Positions 50,730 through 59,761 of a stretch of DNA of 64,000 nt are shown here, piece by piece (position 1 is the stretch's first letter; every line of letters begins with the position of its first letter). The stretch is taken from positions 310,001-374,000 of the forward strand of contig NZ_CP102951.1 in NCBI RefSeq assembly GCF_024741815.1. The letters run 5' to 3'. A program made the position numbers and the translations under genes. The notes beneath the pieces were generated by a model. That model saw nothing but the letters and a program-made list of their open reading frames with translations. It was not told the origin of the DNA and did no database searches. Source of the DNA: Pseudomonas sp. LS1212 (lineage in GTDB: Bacteria; Pseudomonadota; Gammaproteobacteria; Pseudomonadales; Pseudomonadaceae).

Positions 50730-50787
50730 GAGCATGCTCAAACCGTAATTCGGGTTTATGATGCCGGACGGCAATACATAAGAAGTC
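50730..50787 (+). repeat. Right copy of the 58-bp direct repeat, pip promoter
   Basis: Identical to 48014-48071. It holds a -10-like TATGAT (50757-50762) and the 10-base palindrome gagcatgctc, and it is continuous with the intact pip gene. Confidence 0.9.
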
Positions 50788-50823
50788 CCAAAAGGGATGA
50801 CCCGACCCCCTACGGAGCGTGCA

Positions 50824-51795
50824 ATGCAGACTTTGTACCCGCAGATCAAACCTTACGCCCGGCACGATCTGGCCGTGGAAGAGCCGCATGTGCTGTATGT
50901 CGATGAGAGTGGATCGCCCGAAGGTCTGCCCGTGGTGTTCATTCATGGTGGCCCGGGGGCTGGCTGCGATGCGCAGAGTCGTTGCTACTTCGACCCGAAC
51001 CTGTATCGCATCATTACGTTCGATCAGCGGGGCTGCGGCCGTTCGACCCCTCATGCGAGCCTTGAGAACAACACCACCTGGCACCTGATCGAGGACCTGG
51101 AACGGATTCGCAAACACCTGGGCATTGAAAAGTGGCTGCTGTTCGGCGGTTCCTGGGGTTCGACCCTGGCGCTGGCCTATGCCCAGAGTCACCCGGAGCG
51201 GGTGCATGGCCTGATTCTGCGTGGCATCTTCCTGTGCCGGCCGCAGGAGATCGAGTGGTTCTACCAGGAGGGCGCCAGCCGGATGTTCCCCGATTACTGG
51301 CAGGACTACATCGCCCCGATTCCGGCAGACGAGCGTGGCGACCTGGTCAAGGCCTTCCACAGGCGCCTGATCGGTAACGATCAGATTGCCCAGATGCACG
51401 CGGCCAAGGCCTGGTCGACCTGGGAGGGCCGCACAGCGACCCTGCGGCCCAACCCGTTGGTGGTTGACCGCTTCTCCGAGCCGCAGCGCGCCTTGTCGAT
51501 TGCCCGGATCGAGTGCCACTACTTCGTCAACAACGCCTTCCTGCAGTCCGACCAGCTGATTCGCGACATGCCGAAAATCGCCCATCTGCCGGCGGTGATC
51601 GTGCATGGCCGCTATGACGTGATCTGCCCCCTGGACAATGCCTGGGAGCTGCATCAGGCCTGGCCCAACAGTGAGCTGAAGGTGATCCGCGATGCCGGCC
51701 ATGCGGCTTCCGAGCCTGGCATCACCGACGCACTGGTCCGCGCTGCGGACCAGATGGCCCGGCGTTTGCTCGACCTGCCGCTCGAAGAAGCATGA
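50824..51795 (+). CDS. pip: Proline iminopeptidase
   Basis: A 323-residue alpha/beta-hydrolase that removes N-terminal proline from peptides. The nucleophile Ser is in LLFGGSWGSTLALAYAQSHP; the oxyanion loop is VFIHGGPGAGCD; the acid and His are in VIVHGRYDVICPLDNAWELH and VIRDAGHAASEPG. GGAG lies 6-9 bases before ATG 50824. It overlaps dtd by four bases. Its 5' end is the site of the island's repeat. Confidence 0.96.
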   Translation: MQTLYPQIKPYARHDLAVEEPHVLYVDESGSPEGLPVVFIHGGPGAGCDAQSRCYFDPNLYRIITFDQRGCGRSTPHASLENNTTWHLIEDLERIRKHLGIEKWLLFGGSWGSTLALAYAQSHPERVHGLILRGIFLCRPQEIEWFYQEGASRMFPDYWQDYIAPIPADERGDLVKAFHRRLIGNDQIAQMHAAKAWSTWEGRTATLRPNPLVVDRFSEPQRALSIARIECHYFVNNAFLQSDQLIRDMPKIAHLPAVIVHGRYDVICPLDNAWELHQAWPNSELKVIRDAGHAASEPGITDALVRAADQMARRLLDLPLEEA

Positions 51796-52229
51796 AGGGC
51801 CTGCTGCAGCGCGTGCGTGGCGCGCGAGTCGAAGTGGCGGGCGAAATAGTCGGGGCTGTCGACCAGGGCCTGTTGGTGCTGGTGGCAGTCGAGCCCGGGG
51901 ATACCCGGGCCCATGCCGACAAGTTGTTGCACAAGCTGCTCAATTACCGGGTGTTCAGTGATGAACAGGGCAAGATGAACCGTTCGCTCAAGGATATCGG
52001 CGGCGGTTTGCTGCTGGTTTCCCAGTTCACCCTGGCCGCCGATACCCAGAACGGGTTGCGCCCGAGCTTCTCGACGGCGGCGCCACCGGCGCTGGGTGCC
52101 GAATTATTCGACTACCTTTTGGCTCAGGCGCGAGCTTTGCATGGCCACGTCGCGAGTGGGGAATTTGGCGCGGACATGCAGGTGCATCTGGTCAATGATG
52201 GCCCGGTAACATTTCTGTTACAAATATAA
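51792..52229 (+). CDS. dtd: D-aminoacyl-tRNA deacylase Dtd
   Basis: A 145-residue editing enzyme that clears D-amino acids (and glycine from tRNA-Ala) from mischarged tRNA. It starts MKGLLQRVRGARVEVAGEIV; the active-site motifs SQFTL (in LLVSQFTLAADTQNG) and NDGPVTF (near the end) are both present. It is coupled to pip through ATGA. The gap after it (52230-52486) shows a possible -10 but no firm promoter. Confidence 0.96.
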   Translation: MKGLLQRVRGARVEVAGEIVGAVDQGLLVLVAVEPGDTRAHADKLLHKLLNYRVFSDEQGKMNRSLKDIGGGLLLVSQFTLAADTQNGLRPSFSTAAPPALGAELFDYLLAQARALHGHVASGEFGADMQVHLVNDGPVTFLLQI

Positions 52230-52492
52230 GTGCTAAAATCGCCCGTTTGCAGGTAAAACCGGGGGTTTGTAGCATAAATACTTCAGTCCCCCTGATGCGT
52301 TGTAACGCGCCCTGCTAGATAATCGCGCGCTACGTGGATCGACGTTCGTCGGTCCGTTTTGTCCTGACTTGAGACTTGTTCGCTACCGTTTGGGGAATCA
52401 TTGTGCCCTTTCGGAGTCGGAACAATGCTCGCCAACCCGGCAAACGATAGCTGGCCGTTGGTTTTCTGATCTGTTTTCGGCGAGGGTTGCTC

Positions 52493-54229
52493 GTGATTGT
52501 TAGTTCCTGTAATGCACCAAGAACACCCGGCAAGCGGTTGCGTAGCGCCCTGTTGGCGGGGTCCGCGCTGATTTGCATGTTCGGCGCCGGCCAGCTCTGG
52601 GCGTTCAGCCTTGACGATGTGACGGCCAAGGCGAAAGAGCTCGCCGCTCAGAAATACGAGGCACCGAAAAGCAATTTGCCAGGTGAATTCCGCGACATGA
52701 AATTCGCGGACTACCAGAAAATTCGCTTTCTCGAAGAAAAGGCCGAGTGGGCCAAGGACAAGACCCCGTTCAAGCTGTCCTTCTACCATCAGGGCATGCA
52801 TTTCGACACGCCGGTCAAAATCAACGAAGTCACCGCCAACTCGGTCGACGAGATCAAGTACGACCCGAGCCGCTTCGACTTCGGCGACCTGAAGTTCGAC
52901 CCCAAGGCGACCGAACAGCTCGGTTATGCGGGCTTCCGGGTGTTGTACCCGATCAACAAGGCCGACAAGCAGGATGAAATCCTGACCCTGCTGGGCGCGA
53001 GCTATTTCCGCGTCATCGGCAAGGGCCAGGTCTATGGCCTGTCGGCCCGTGGCCTGGCAATCGATACCGCCCTGCCGTCCGGTGAAGAGTTTCCGCGTTT
53101 TACCGAGTTCTGGGTCGAGCGTCCGAAGCCTGAGGACAAGCATCTGGTGATCTATGCGCTGCTCGACTCGCCGCGCTCCACCGGTGCCTACAAAATAATC
53201 CTGCGCCCGGGCAAGGACGCCATCGTCGATGTCAAATCCAGGGTTTTCCTGCGTGACCACGTCAGCCGCCTGGGTATCGCCCCGCTGACCAGCATGTTCC
53301 TGTTCGGCACCAACCAGCCGTCGAAGATGCTCAACTACCGTCACGAGTTGCATGACTCCGAAGGCCTGTCGATCCACGCCGGCAATGGCGAGTGGATCTG
53401 GCGCCCGCTGAACAACCCTAAACACCTGGCTGTCAGCAACTTCACCGTGGAAAACCCGCGTGGTTTTGGCCTGCTGCAGCGCAACCGTGATTTCGGCCGC
53501 TTCGAAGACCTCGATGATCGCTATGACCTGCGTCCGAGCGCCTGGATCGAACCGAAGGGCGATTGGGGCAAGGGCACCGTTGATCTGGTTGAAATTCCGA
53601 CTGCCGACGAAACCAACGACAATATCGTTGCTTTCTGGAGCCCGGAAAAACTGCCGGAGCCTGGTCAGATGTTCGAGTACGCCTACCGCCTACACTGGAC
53701 TATGGATGAAGACGAGCTGCACCCCAAGGAACTCGGCTGGGTCAAGCAAACCTTGCGTTCGACCGGTGACGTCAAGCAGTCCAACCTGATTCGTCAGCCG
53801 GATGGCAGCGTTGCCTTCCTGGTCGACTTCGAAGGTCCGGTACTCAAGGCGCTGCCAGAGGATACCGCGGTGCGCAGCCAGGTCAGCGTTGGTGACAACG
53901 CCGAGCTGGTCGAAAACAACCTGCGCTACAACCCTGAAACCAAGGGCTGGCGCCTGACGCTGCGGCTGAAGGTCAAGGATCCGAGCAAGTCGGTTGAAAT
54001 GCGCGCTGCCCTGGTCAAGGACCTGCCGCCACCGGTCGAAACCGCCAAGCCAGCGGCCCCGGCCAAGCAGGACAAGGCTGCTGCCAAGACAGTCGCGGCC
54101 AAGACCGAGAATACCGAGAAGCCGACCGAGCAGCCAGCTGCCGCGGCTACGCCAACCACCGAGGTGCCGGCCAAGACCGAACAGGTCCTGACCGAGACCT
54201 GGAGCTATCAGTTGTCCGCCGATGAGTAA
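52493..54229 (+). CDS. opgG: Periplasmic glucan biosynthesis protein OpgG/MdoG
   Basis: A 578-residue periplasmic protein needed to make osmoregulated periplasmic glucans. The signal region is KRLRSALLAGSALICMFGAG, then QLWA, with the mature start FSLDDVTAKAKELAAQKYEA. GTG 52493 is chosen: GAGG stands 8-11 bases before it; a TTG two codons earlier is too close. After the family core, an Ala/Pro/Lys/Glu-rich tail (about residues 510-565) looks disordered. It overlaps opgH by eight bases. Confidence 0.95.
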   Translation: MIVSSCNAPRTPGKRLRSALLAGSALICMFGAGQLWAFSLDDVTAKAKELAAQKYEAPKSNLPGEFRDMKFADYQKIRFLEEKAEWAKDKTPFKLSFYHQGMHFDTPVKINEVTANSVDEIKYDPSRFDFGDLKFDPKATEQLGYAGFRVLYPINKADKQDEILTLLGASYFRVIGKGQVYGLSARGLAIDTALPSGEEFPRFTEFWVERPKPEDKHLVIYALLDSPRSTGAYKIILRPGKDAIVDVKSRVFLRDHVSRLGIAPLTSMFLFGTNQPSKMLNYRHELHDSEGLSIHAGNGEWIWRPLNNPKHLAVSNFTVENPRGFGLLQRNRDFGRFEDLDDRYDLRPSAWIEPKGDWGKGTVDLVEIPTADETNDNIVAFWSPEKLPEPGQMFEYAYRLHWTMDEDELHPKELGWVKQTLRSTGDVKQSNLIRQPDGSVAFLVDFEGPVLKALPEDTAVRSQVSVGDNAELVENNLRYNPETKGWRLTLRLKVKDPSKSVEMRAALVKDLPPPVETAKPAAPAKQDKAAAKTVAAKTENTEKPTEQPAAAATPTTEVPAKTEQVLTETWSYQLSADE

Positions 54230-56807
54230 TTCCCCAGCACGGCCAGAGTCTCTGCGTGAGTACCTGGCACATCTGCCCTTGAGCGAGGAGCAACGCGCCG
54301 ATCTGGCGCGTTGCAAATCCTTTAGCGAGCTGCATGAGCGTTTATCTGCACAGCCTGTCAGCGATGATGCCGAAGCGGTACAGGCTTCGGTGGGACGTCG
54401 CCTGACACTCAACAGTGCGGCCGAGCTGGAAGAGGCCGAAATGCTTGACCTCGACGCCAGTGGTCGGGTCCGGTTGAAGGCGGCACCGCCGATCCACCGT
54501 ACCCGGGTGATCCCCGAGCCATGGCGCACCAACATCCTGGTGCGCGGTTGGCGTCGCCTGACCGGGCGTAAAAATCCGCCCGCACCGGCCAAGCGTGACA
54601 AGCGCGAGCTGCCGGCGGCACGCTGGCGCTGGGTCGGGTCGGTGCGTCGCTATATCCTTCTGGCCCTGATGCTCGGCCAGACCATCGTCGCCGGCTGGTA
54701 CATGAAAGGCATCATGCCGTACCAGGGCTGGTCGTTCGTCGATCTCGACGAGGTCATCCATCAGCCATTGCTGCAAACGGCCCAACAGGTACTGCCCTAT
54801 GCCCTGCAGACCAGCATTCTGATTCTGTTCGGGATCCTGTTCTGCTGGGTTTCGGCAGGCTTCTGGACGGCCTTGATGGGCTTCCTCGAGTTGCTGACCG
54901 GGCGCGACAAATACCGCATTTCCGGTAAAAGCGCCGGCAACGAGCCGATCAGCGCCGAGGCACGCACCGCCATCGTCATGCCGATCTGCAACGAAGACGT
55001 GCCCCGGGTATTCGCCGGCCTGCGCGCGACGTTCGAGTCGGTTGCGGCCACCGGTGACCTGGACCGCTTCGACTTCTTCGTGCTCAGCGATACCAACGAC
55101 ACCGACATCGCCGTGGCCGAACAGCAGGCATGGCTGGAAGTCTGCCGTGAAGCCAAAGGCTTTGGCCGGATCTTCTACCGTCGCCGTCGTCGTCGGGTAA
55201 AGCGCAAGAGCGGCAACCTCGACGACTTCTGCCGTCGCTGGGGCAGCGACTACCGCTATATGGTGGTGCTCGATGCCGACAGCGTCATGAGCGGCGAATG
55301 TCTGACCAGCCTGGTCCGCCTGATGGAAGCGACCCCGGATGCCGGGATCATCCAGACCGCGCCCAGGGCTTCGGGCATGGATACCCTCTATGCACGCATG
55401 CAACAGTACGCGACCCGGGTCTATGGGCCGCTGTTCACTGCTGGCCTGCACTTCTGGCAGCTGGGTGAGTCCCACTACTGGGGCCATAACGCAATCATCC
55501 GGATGAAACCGTTCATCGAGCACTGCGCCCTGGCGCCGCTGCCCGGTAAAGGTGCGTTCGCCGGCGCGATTCTTTCCCACGACTTCGTTGAAGCGGCACT
55601 GATGCGCCGTGCAGGTTGGGGCGTGTGGATCGCCTACGACCTGCCAGGCAGCTACGAAGAACTGCCGCCCAACCTGCTCGACGAGCTCAAGCGCGACCGC
55701 CGCTGGTGCCACGGCAACCTGATGAACTTCCGGCTGTTCCTGGTCAAGGGCATGCACCCGGTACACCGTGCGGTGTTCCTGACCGGCGTGATGTCCTACC
55801 TGTCGGCGCCGCTGTGGTTCTTCTTCCTGGTGTTGTCGACGGCGCTGCTGGCGGTCAACACGTTGATGGAGCCGCAGTACTTCCTGGAACCCCGCCAGCT
55901 CTATCCGCTGTGGCCGCAATGGCACCCGGACAAGGCCATCGCGTTGTTCTCGACGACGATCGTGCTGCTGTTCCTGCCTAAGCTGCTCAGTGTGATTCTG
56001 ATCCTGGCCAAGGGCGCGAAAGAGTACGGCGGTCGCTTCAAGGTCACCGTGTCGATGCTGCTGGAAACGCTGTTTTCGATGTTGCTGGCACCGGTACGCA
56101 TGCTGTTCCACACCCGTTTCGTCCTCGCCGCATTCCTGGGCTGGGCCGCGACCTGGAACTCGCCGCAGCGTGACGACGATTCGACATCCTGGGGCGAAGC
56201 GGCCCGCCGTCACGGCCCGCAAACCCTATTGGGCGCGGCCTGGGCATTGTTGGTGGCAGCACTGAACCCGAGCTTCCTGTGGTGGCTGGCGCCGATCGTC
56301 GGTTCCTTGATGCTGTCGATCCCGGTGTCGGTGATCTCCAGCCGGGTAAACCTGGGCCTGCGTGCCAAGGACGAGAGCCTGTTCCTGATTCCCGAGGAGT
56401 ACTCCACGCCGCACGAGCTGCTGGCGACCGATCAGTACACCCACGAGAACCGCTGGCACGCGCTGCACGACGGTTTTGTTCGCGCTGTGGTCGACCCGCA
56501 GCAGAACGCGCTGGCCTGCGCCCTGGCGACGGCCCGCCACACACAGGCCGAGCCTGTGGAACGGTTCCGCGCCGAGCGTGTACGGCAGGCGTTGGAGGCA
56601 GGCCCGCTTCAACTCGACGGCGCGACGCGCCTGGCCCTGCTGAGCGACCCTGTCGCGCTGGCACGGCTGCATGCGCTGGTGTGGAGCGAGCGGCATGAGG
56701 CGTGGTTGAACGCCTGGCGGGAATCGATCAAGGCAGATCCGCATGCGCCACTGCTGCCTCTGCATCCTGAGCCGGTTGCGCTGCAGGCCTCCCTGGCGAA
56801 CGCCTGA
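54222..56807 (+). CDS. opgH: Glucans biosynthesis glucosyltransferase OpgH/MdoH
   Basis: An 861-residue inner-membrane family-2 glycosyltransferase that builds the glucan backbone from UDP-glucose. Two membrane helices (about 138-165 and 195-225) precede the cytosolic catalytic domain with IVMPICNEDVPRVFAGLRAT, the DxD in YMVVLDADSVMSGE, DFVEAALMRRAGW and the Q/RxxRW-like LKRDRRWCHGNL. More helices follow (from about 515). It ends with a cytosolic tail. An intrinsic terminator follows. Confidence 0.96.
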   Translation: MSNSPARPESLREYLAHLPLSEEQRADLARCKSFSELHERLSAQPVSDDAEAVQASVGRRLTLNSAAELEEAEMLDLDASGRVRLKAAPPIHRTRVIPEPWRTNILVRGWRRLTGRKNPPAPAKRDKRELPAARWRWVGSVRRYILLALMLGQTIVAGWYMKGIMPYQGWSFVDLDEVIHQPLLQTAQQVLPYALQTSILILFGILFCWVSAGFWTALMGFLELLTGRDKYRISGKSAGNEPISAEARTAIVMPICNEDVPRVFAGLRATFESVAATGDLDRFDFFVLSDTNDTDIAVAEQQAWLEVCREAKGFGRIFYRRRRRRVKRKSGNLDDFCRRWGSDYRYMVVLDADSVMSGECLTSLVRLMEATPDAGIIQTAPRASGMDTLYARMQQYATRVYGPLFTAGLHFWQLGESHYWGHNAIIRMKPFIEHCALAPLPGKGAFAGAILSHDFVEAALMRRAGWGVWIAYDLPGSYEELPPNLLDELKRDRRWCHGNLMNFRLFLVKGMHPVHRAVFLTGVMSYLSAPLWFFFLVLSTALLAVNTLMEPQYFLEPRQLYPLWPQWHPDKAIALFSTTIVLLFLPKLLSVILILAKGAKEYGGRFKVTVSMLLETLFSMLLAPVRMLFHTRFVLAAFLGWAATWNSPQRDDDSTSWGEAARRHGPQTLLGAAWALLVAALNPSFLWWLAPIVGSLMLSIPVSVISSRVNLGLRAKDESLFLIPEEYSTPHELLATDQYTHENRWHALHDGFVRAVVDPQQNALACALATARHTQAEPVERFRAERVRQALEAGPLQLDGATRLALLSDPVALARLHALVWSERHEAWLNAWRESIKADPHAPLLPLHPEPVALQASLANA

Positions 56808-56848
56808 AAACTGCGCCCTTGAGTGATACGCTCAAGGATGCGACACAC

Positions 56849-56890
56849 AAAAGCGGTCCTTTCCTACGCGGAATTGACCGCTTTTCTGTT
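56849..56890 (+). terminator. opgGH terminator
   Basis: aaaagcggtc and gaccgctttt form a 10-base stem with a 17-base loop followed by T-rich sequence. Confidence 0.8.
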
Positions 56891-57042
56891 TTCAACTCGT
56901 AACAAAGTCTCGTTCAGCCCTTGTACTGCTCCGCGAGTGCGTTAGCATCGCACCCCGTATCGGTGCGTCTGACGTTTACGCCGGGTTTGCCGGGGATGCG
57001 CACCCACAATAAAACATGAGCTTTTTGCCAGGGGACTTGGTG

Positions 57043-57843
57043 ATGATGAAGAAGTATCTGTCGATGTTGCTGCTGGGCGTCTCGGCGTGGGTGGGGGTCA
57101 GTGCGGCCCAGGCTGGCGCGATCGATGATGCGGTTAAGCGCGGCACCTTGCGGGTGGGCATGGACCCGACCTACATGCCATTCGAGATGACCAACAAGCG
57201 CGGTGAAATCATTGGCTTCGAAGTCGACCTGCTCAAGGCCATGGCCAAGGCCATGGGCGTCAAGCTGGAACTGGTTTCCACCAGTTACGACGGCATCATC
57301 CCGGCCCTGCTGACCGACAAGTTCGACATGATCGGCAGCGGCATGACCCTGACCCAGGAGCGCAACCTGCGTCTGAACTTCAGCGAACCCTTCATCGTCG
57401 TCGGGCAAACCCTGCTGATTCGCAAGGAGCTGGCGGACAAGGTCAAGTCCTACAAGGATCTGAACGCGGCCGAATACCGCATTACCTCGAAAGTTGGCAC
57501 CACCGGTGAAATGGTCGCCAGGAAGCTGATTGCCAAAGCCCAGTACCACGGCTATGACAACGAGCAGGAAGCGGTCATGGATGTAGTCAACGGCAAGGCC
57601 GATGCCTTCATCTACGATGCCCCGTACAACGTCGTGGCAGTGAACAAGGTCGGCAACGGCAAGCTGTTGTTCCTCGAAAAGCCGTTCACCTACGAGCCCT
57701 TGGCGTTCGGCCTGAAGAAAGGCGACTACGACAGCATCAACTGGATCAACAACTTCCTGCATCAGGCGCGTGCAGACGGCAGTTACGATCGTATTCATGA
57801 CAAGTGGTTCAAAGACACCGCCTGGCTCAAGGATATGGAATAA
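57043..57843 (+). CDS. Amino-acid ABC transporter periplasmic binding protein
   Basis: A 266-residue exported protein. The signal peptide is MMKKYLSMLLLGVSAWVGVS, then AAQA. LRVGMDPTYMPFEMTNKRGE and GFEVDLLKAMAKAMGVKLEL are the family-3 binding-protein signature for polar amino acids. AGGGGA lies 7-12 bases before ATG 57043 (a second ATG follows at once). It is followed by its permease and ATPase genes. The exact amino acid is not known. Confidence 0.92.
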   Translation: MMKKYLSMLLLGVSAWVGVSAAQAGAIDDAVKRGTLRVGMDPTYMPFEMTNKRGEIIGFEVDLLKAMAKAMGVKLELVSTSYDGIIPALLTDKFDMIGSGMTLTQERNLRLNFSEPFIVVGQTLLIRKELADKVKSYKDLNAAEYRITSKVGTTGEMVARKLIAKAQYHGYDNEQEAVMDVVNGKADAFIYDAPYNVVAVNKVGNGKLLFLEKPFTYEPLAFGLKKGDYDSINWINNFLHQARADGSYDRIHDKWFKDTAWLKDME

Positions 57844-57918
57844 CGCCGCGGCGTTTATCCTGGCTTGAAACCCGACGCGCAGGCCTGTCCTGCGCGTTCG
57901 CTTTTACGGAACACACCT

Positions 57919-58881
57919 GTGATCAAACACAAGAAAGCCCAGTGGCCCTGGCACGGGTTGACGGCGCTGGCCCTGATCGGCCTGGCCTGCAGCCTCTATT
58001 ACGCGACCTCGATGATTTCCTACGAGTGGCGCTGGAACCGCGTACCCCAATACTTCGCCTACCATGCTGAAGAAGCGCAACGCGCGGCAGCCTACGGCAA
58101 GGTCGAAGCCATCACCCGGCAAGGCGATATGGCCCGGGTGACGCTGCGTGACGAGGAGGGTGGCGAGCAGGTACTTGACGTCGAGCACGACAGCCTGCTC
58201 CTGACCAAGGGCGATGAAGTCGCCGAAGGCGACCAGATCGGCGTCACCCGCCATTGGGCCGCTGGGCCGCTGGCCTGGGGGCTTTGGACCACGGTGTGGA
58301 TTTCCCTGGCATCAGGGGTGCTGGGGCTGTTGATCGGCCTGGTGGCGGGCCTCTGCCGGTTGTCCGCCAATCCGACTCTGCGCGACCTGTCGACGGTGTA
58401 TGTCGAGCTGGTGCGTGGCACCCCCTTGCTGGTGCAGATTTTCATCTTTTACTTCTTTATCGGTACGGTGCTGAACCTGTCCCGCGAGTTTGCGGGTGTG
58501 GCGGCGCTGGCGTTGTTTACCGGGGCGTATGTTGCCGAGATCGTCCGCGCCGGGGTCCAGTCGATCGCCCGGGGCCAGGGTGAGGCGGCGCGCTCGCTGG
58601 GCCTGAGTGCCGGCCAGTCGATGCGCCACGTGGTGCTGCCGCAGGCGTTCAAGCGCGTATTGCCGCCGCTGGCCGGGCAGTTCATCAGCCTGGTCAAGGA
58701 CACCTCGCTGGTGTCGGTCATTGCCATCACCGAACTGACCAAGAGCGGCCGGGAAGCCATCACCACGTCGTTCTCGACGTTCGAGATCTGGTTCTGTGTC
58801 GCCGGCCTGTACCTGCTTATCAACCTGCCGCTGTCGCATTTCGCCAGCCGGCTCGAACGGAGGCTCGCGCAAAGTGATTGA
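57919..58881 (+). CDS. Amino-acid ABC transporter permease with extra N-terminal domain
   Basis: A 320-residue permease (GTG start at 57919). It is longer than the usual 220-250: after a first helix (LTALALIGLACSLYYATSMI, about 13-32) comes a soluble stretch of roughly 70 residues (for example GKVEAITRQGDMARVTLRDE), then the common HisM/GlnP-like part with GLWTTVWISLASGVLGLLIG and the EAA loop GEAARSLGLSAGQSMRHVVL. It overlaps the ATPase gene by eight bases. Confidence 0.9.
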   Translation: MIKHKKAQWPWHGLTALALIGLACSLYYATSMISYEWRWNRVPQYFAYHAEEAQRAAAYGKVEAITRQGDMARVTLRDEEGGEQVLDVEHDSLLLTKGDEVAEGDQIGVTRHWAAGPLAWGLWTTVWISLASGVLGLLIGLVAGLCRLSANPTLRDLSTVYVELVRGTPLLVQIFIFYFFIGTVLNLSREFAGVAALALFTGAYVAEIVRAGVQSIARGQGEAARSLGLSAGQSMRHVVLPQAFKRVLPPLAGQFISLVKDTSLVSVIAITELTKSGREAITTSFSTFEIWFCVAGLYLLINLPLSHFASRLERRLAQSD

Positions 58882-59608
58882 AGTCCGCGATCTGGTAAAA
58901 GTCTTCGACACCCGTGGTCAGGTTGTCCGTGCGGTCGACCATGTCAGCACGGACGTGGCCAAGGGCGAAGTATTGGTAGTGGTCGGCCCCTCGGGGTCGG
59001 GCAAGTCGACGTTCCTGCGCTGCCTCAATGGCCTGGAAGCTTTCGACGAAGGCACTGTAAGCATTGACGGTCTGCAACTGGCTGACCCCAAGACTGACGT
59101 CAACGCCTACCGCCGCGAAGTCGGTATGGTCTTCCAGCATTTCAACCTGTTCCCGCACATGACAGTGCTGGAGAATCTGTGCCTGGCCCAGAAGGTCGTG
59201 CGCAAGCGCGGTAAAGCAGAGCGCGAGGCCAAGGCCAGGATGTTGCTGGAGAAGGTCGGCATCGGCCAGAAGGCCAATGAGTACCCCTCACGCCTGTCCG
59301 GTGGCCAGCAGCAGCGCGTGGCTATTGCCCGGGCGCTGGCGATGGACCCCAAGGTCATGCTGTTCGATGAACCCACCTCGGCGCTGGACCCGGAAATGGT
59401 CGGCGAAGTGCTGGACGTGATGAAAACCCTGGCGCTGGAAGGCATGACCATGGTTTGCGTGACGCACGAAATGGGCTTTGCCCGTGAAGTGGCCAACCGG
59501 GTGCTTTTCTTCGATCACGGCAAATTGCTGGAAGACTCGCCGCCTGAAGAGTTCTTCGCTTCGCCGAAGGATTTGCGGGCGCAGGCGTTTTTGCGGCAGG
59601 TGTTGTAA
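58874..59608 (+). CDS. Amino-acid ABC transporter ATP-binding protein
   Basis: A 244-residue ATPase of the HisP/GlnQ type. Walker A GPSGSGKST, Q-loop GMVFQHFNLFPHMTVLEN, signature LSGGQQQRVAIARALA, Walker B VMLFDEPTSALDPEMVGEVL, switch His in CVTHEMGFARE. It starts at GTG 58874 within the end of the permease gene. It completes a three-gene importer. Confidence 0.96.
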   Translation: MIEVRDLVKVFDTRGQVVRAVDHVSTDVAKGEVLVVVGPSGSGKSTFLRCLNGLEAFDEGTVSIDGLQLADPKTDVNAYRREVGMVFQHFNLFPHMTVLENLCLAQKVVRKRGKAEREAKARMLLEKVGIGQKANEYPSRLSGGQQQRVAIARALAMDPKVMLFDEPTSALDPEMVGEVLDVMKTLALEGMTMVCVTHEMGFAREVANRVLFFDHGKLLEDSPPEEFFASPKDLRAQAFLRQVL

Positions 59609-59649
59609 TCGGGGTTGCGACCGCTACGGTCGGGCGCGACTCCGAGTCG

Positions 59650-59729
59650 ATCGCTGGCAAGCCAGCTCCCACAGGGTTACTCGCAATCCTTGTGGGAGAG
59701 GGCCGGGCGGCGTTCCGCTTGCCAGCGAT
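59650..59729. repeat. REP pair with a disturbed right arm
   Basis: The left arm atcgctggcaagccagctcc is intact. The right arm starts tgtgggag and ends cgcttgccagcgat but has about 15 extra GC-rich bases between. It lies between the convergent ABC and rsmE genes. Confidence 0.75.
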
Positions 59730-59761
59730 GAGGCCCTTGCAGACAACACTGAACTACCAAA

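Noticed and set aside
48014..50787. Prophage or integrative element
   Set aside because: No integrase, phage structural gene or tRNA-end attachment site is present, although the flanking repeats look att-like.
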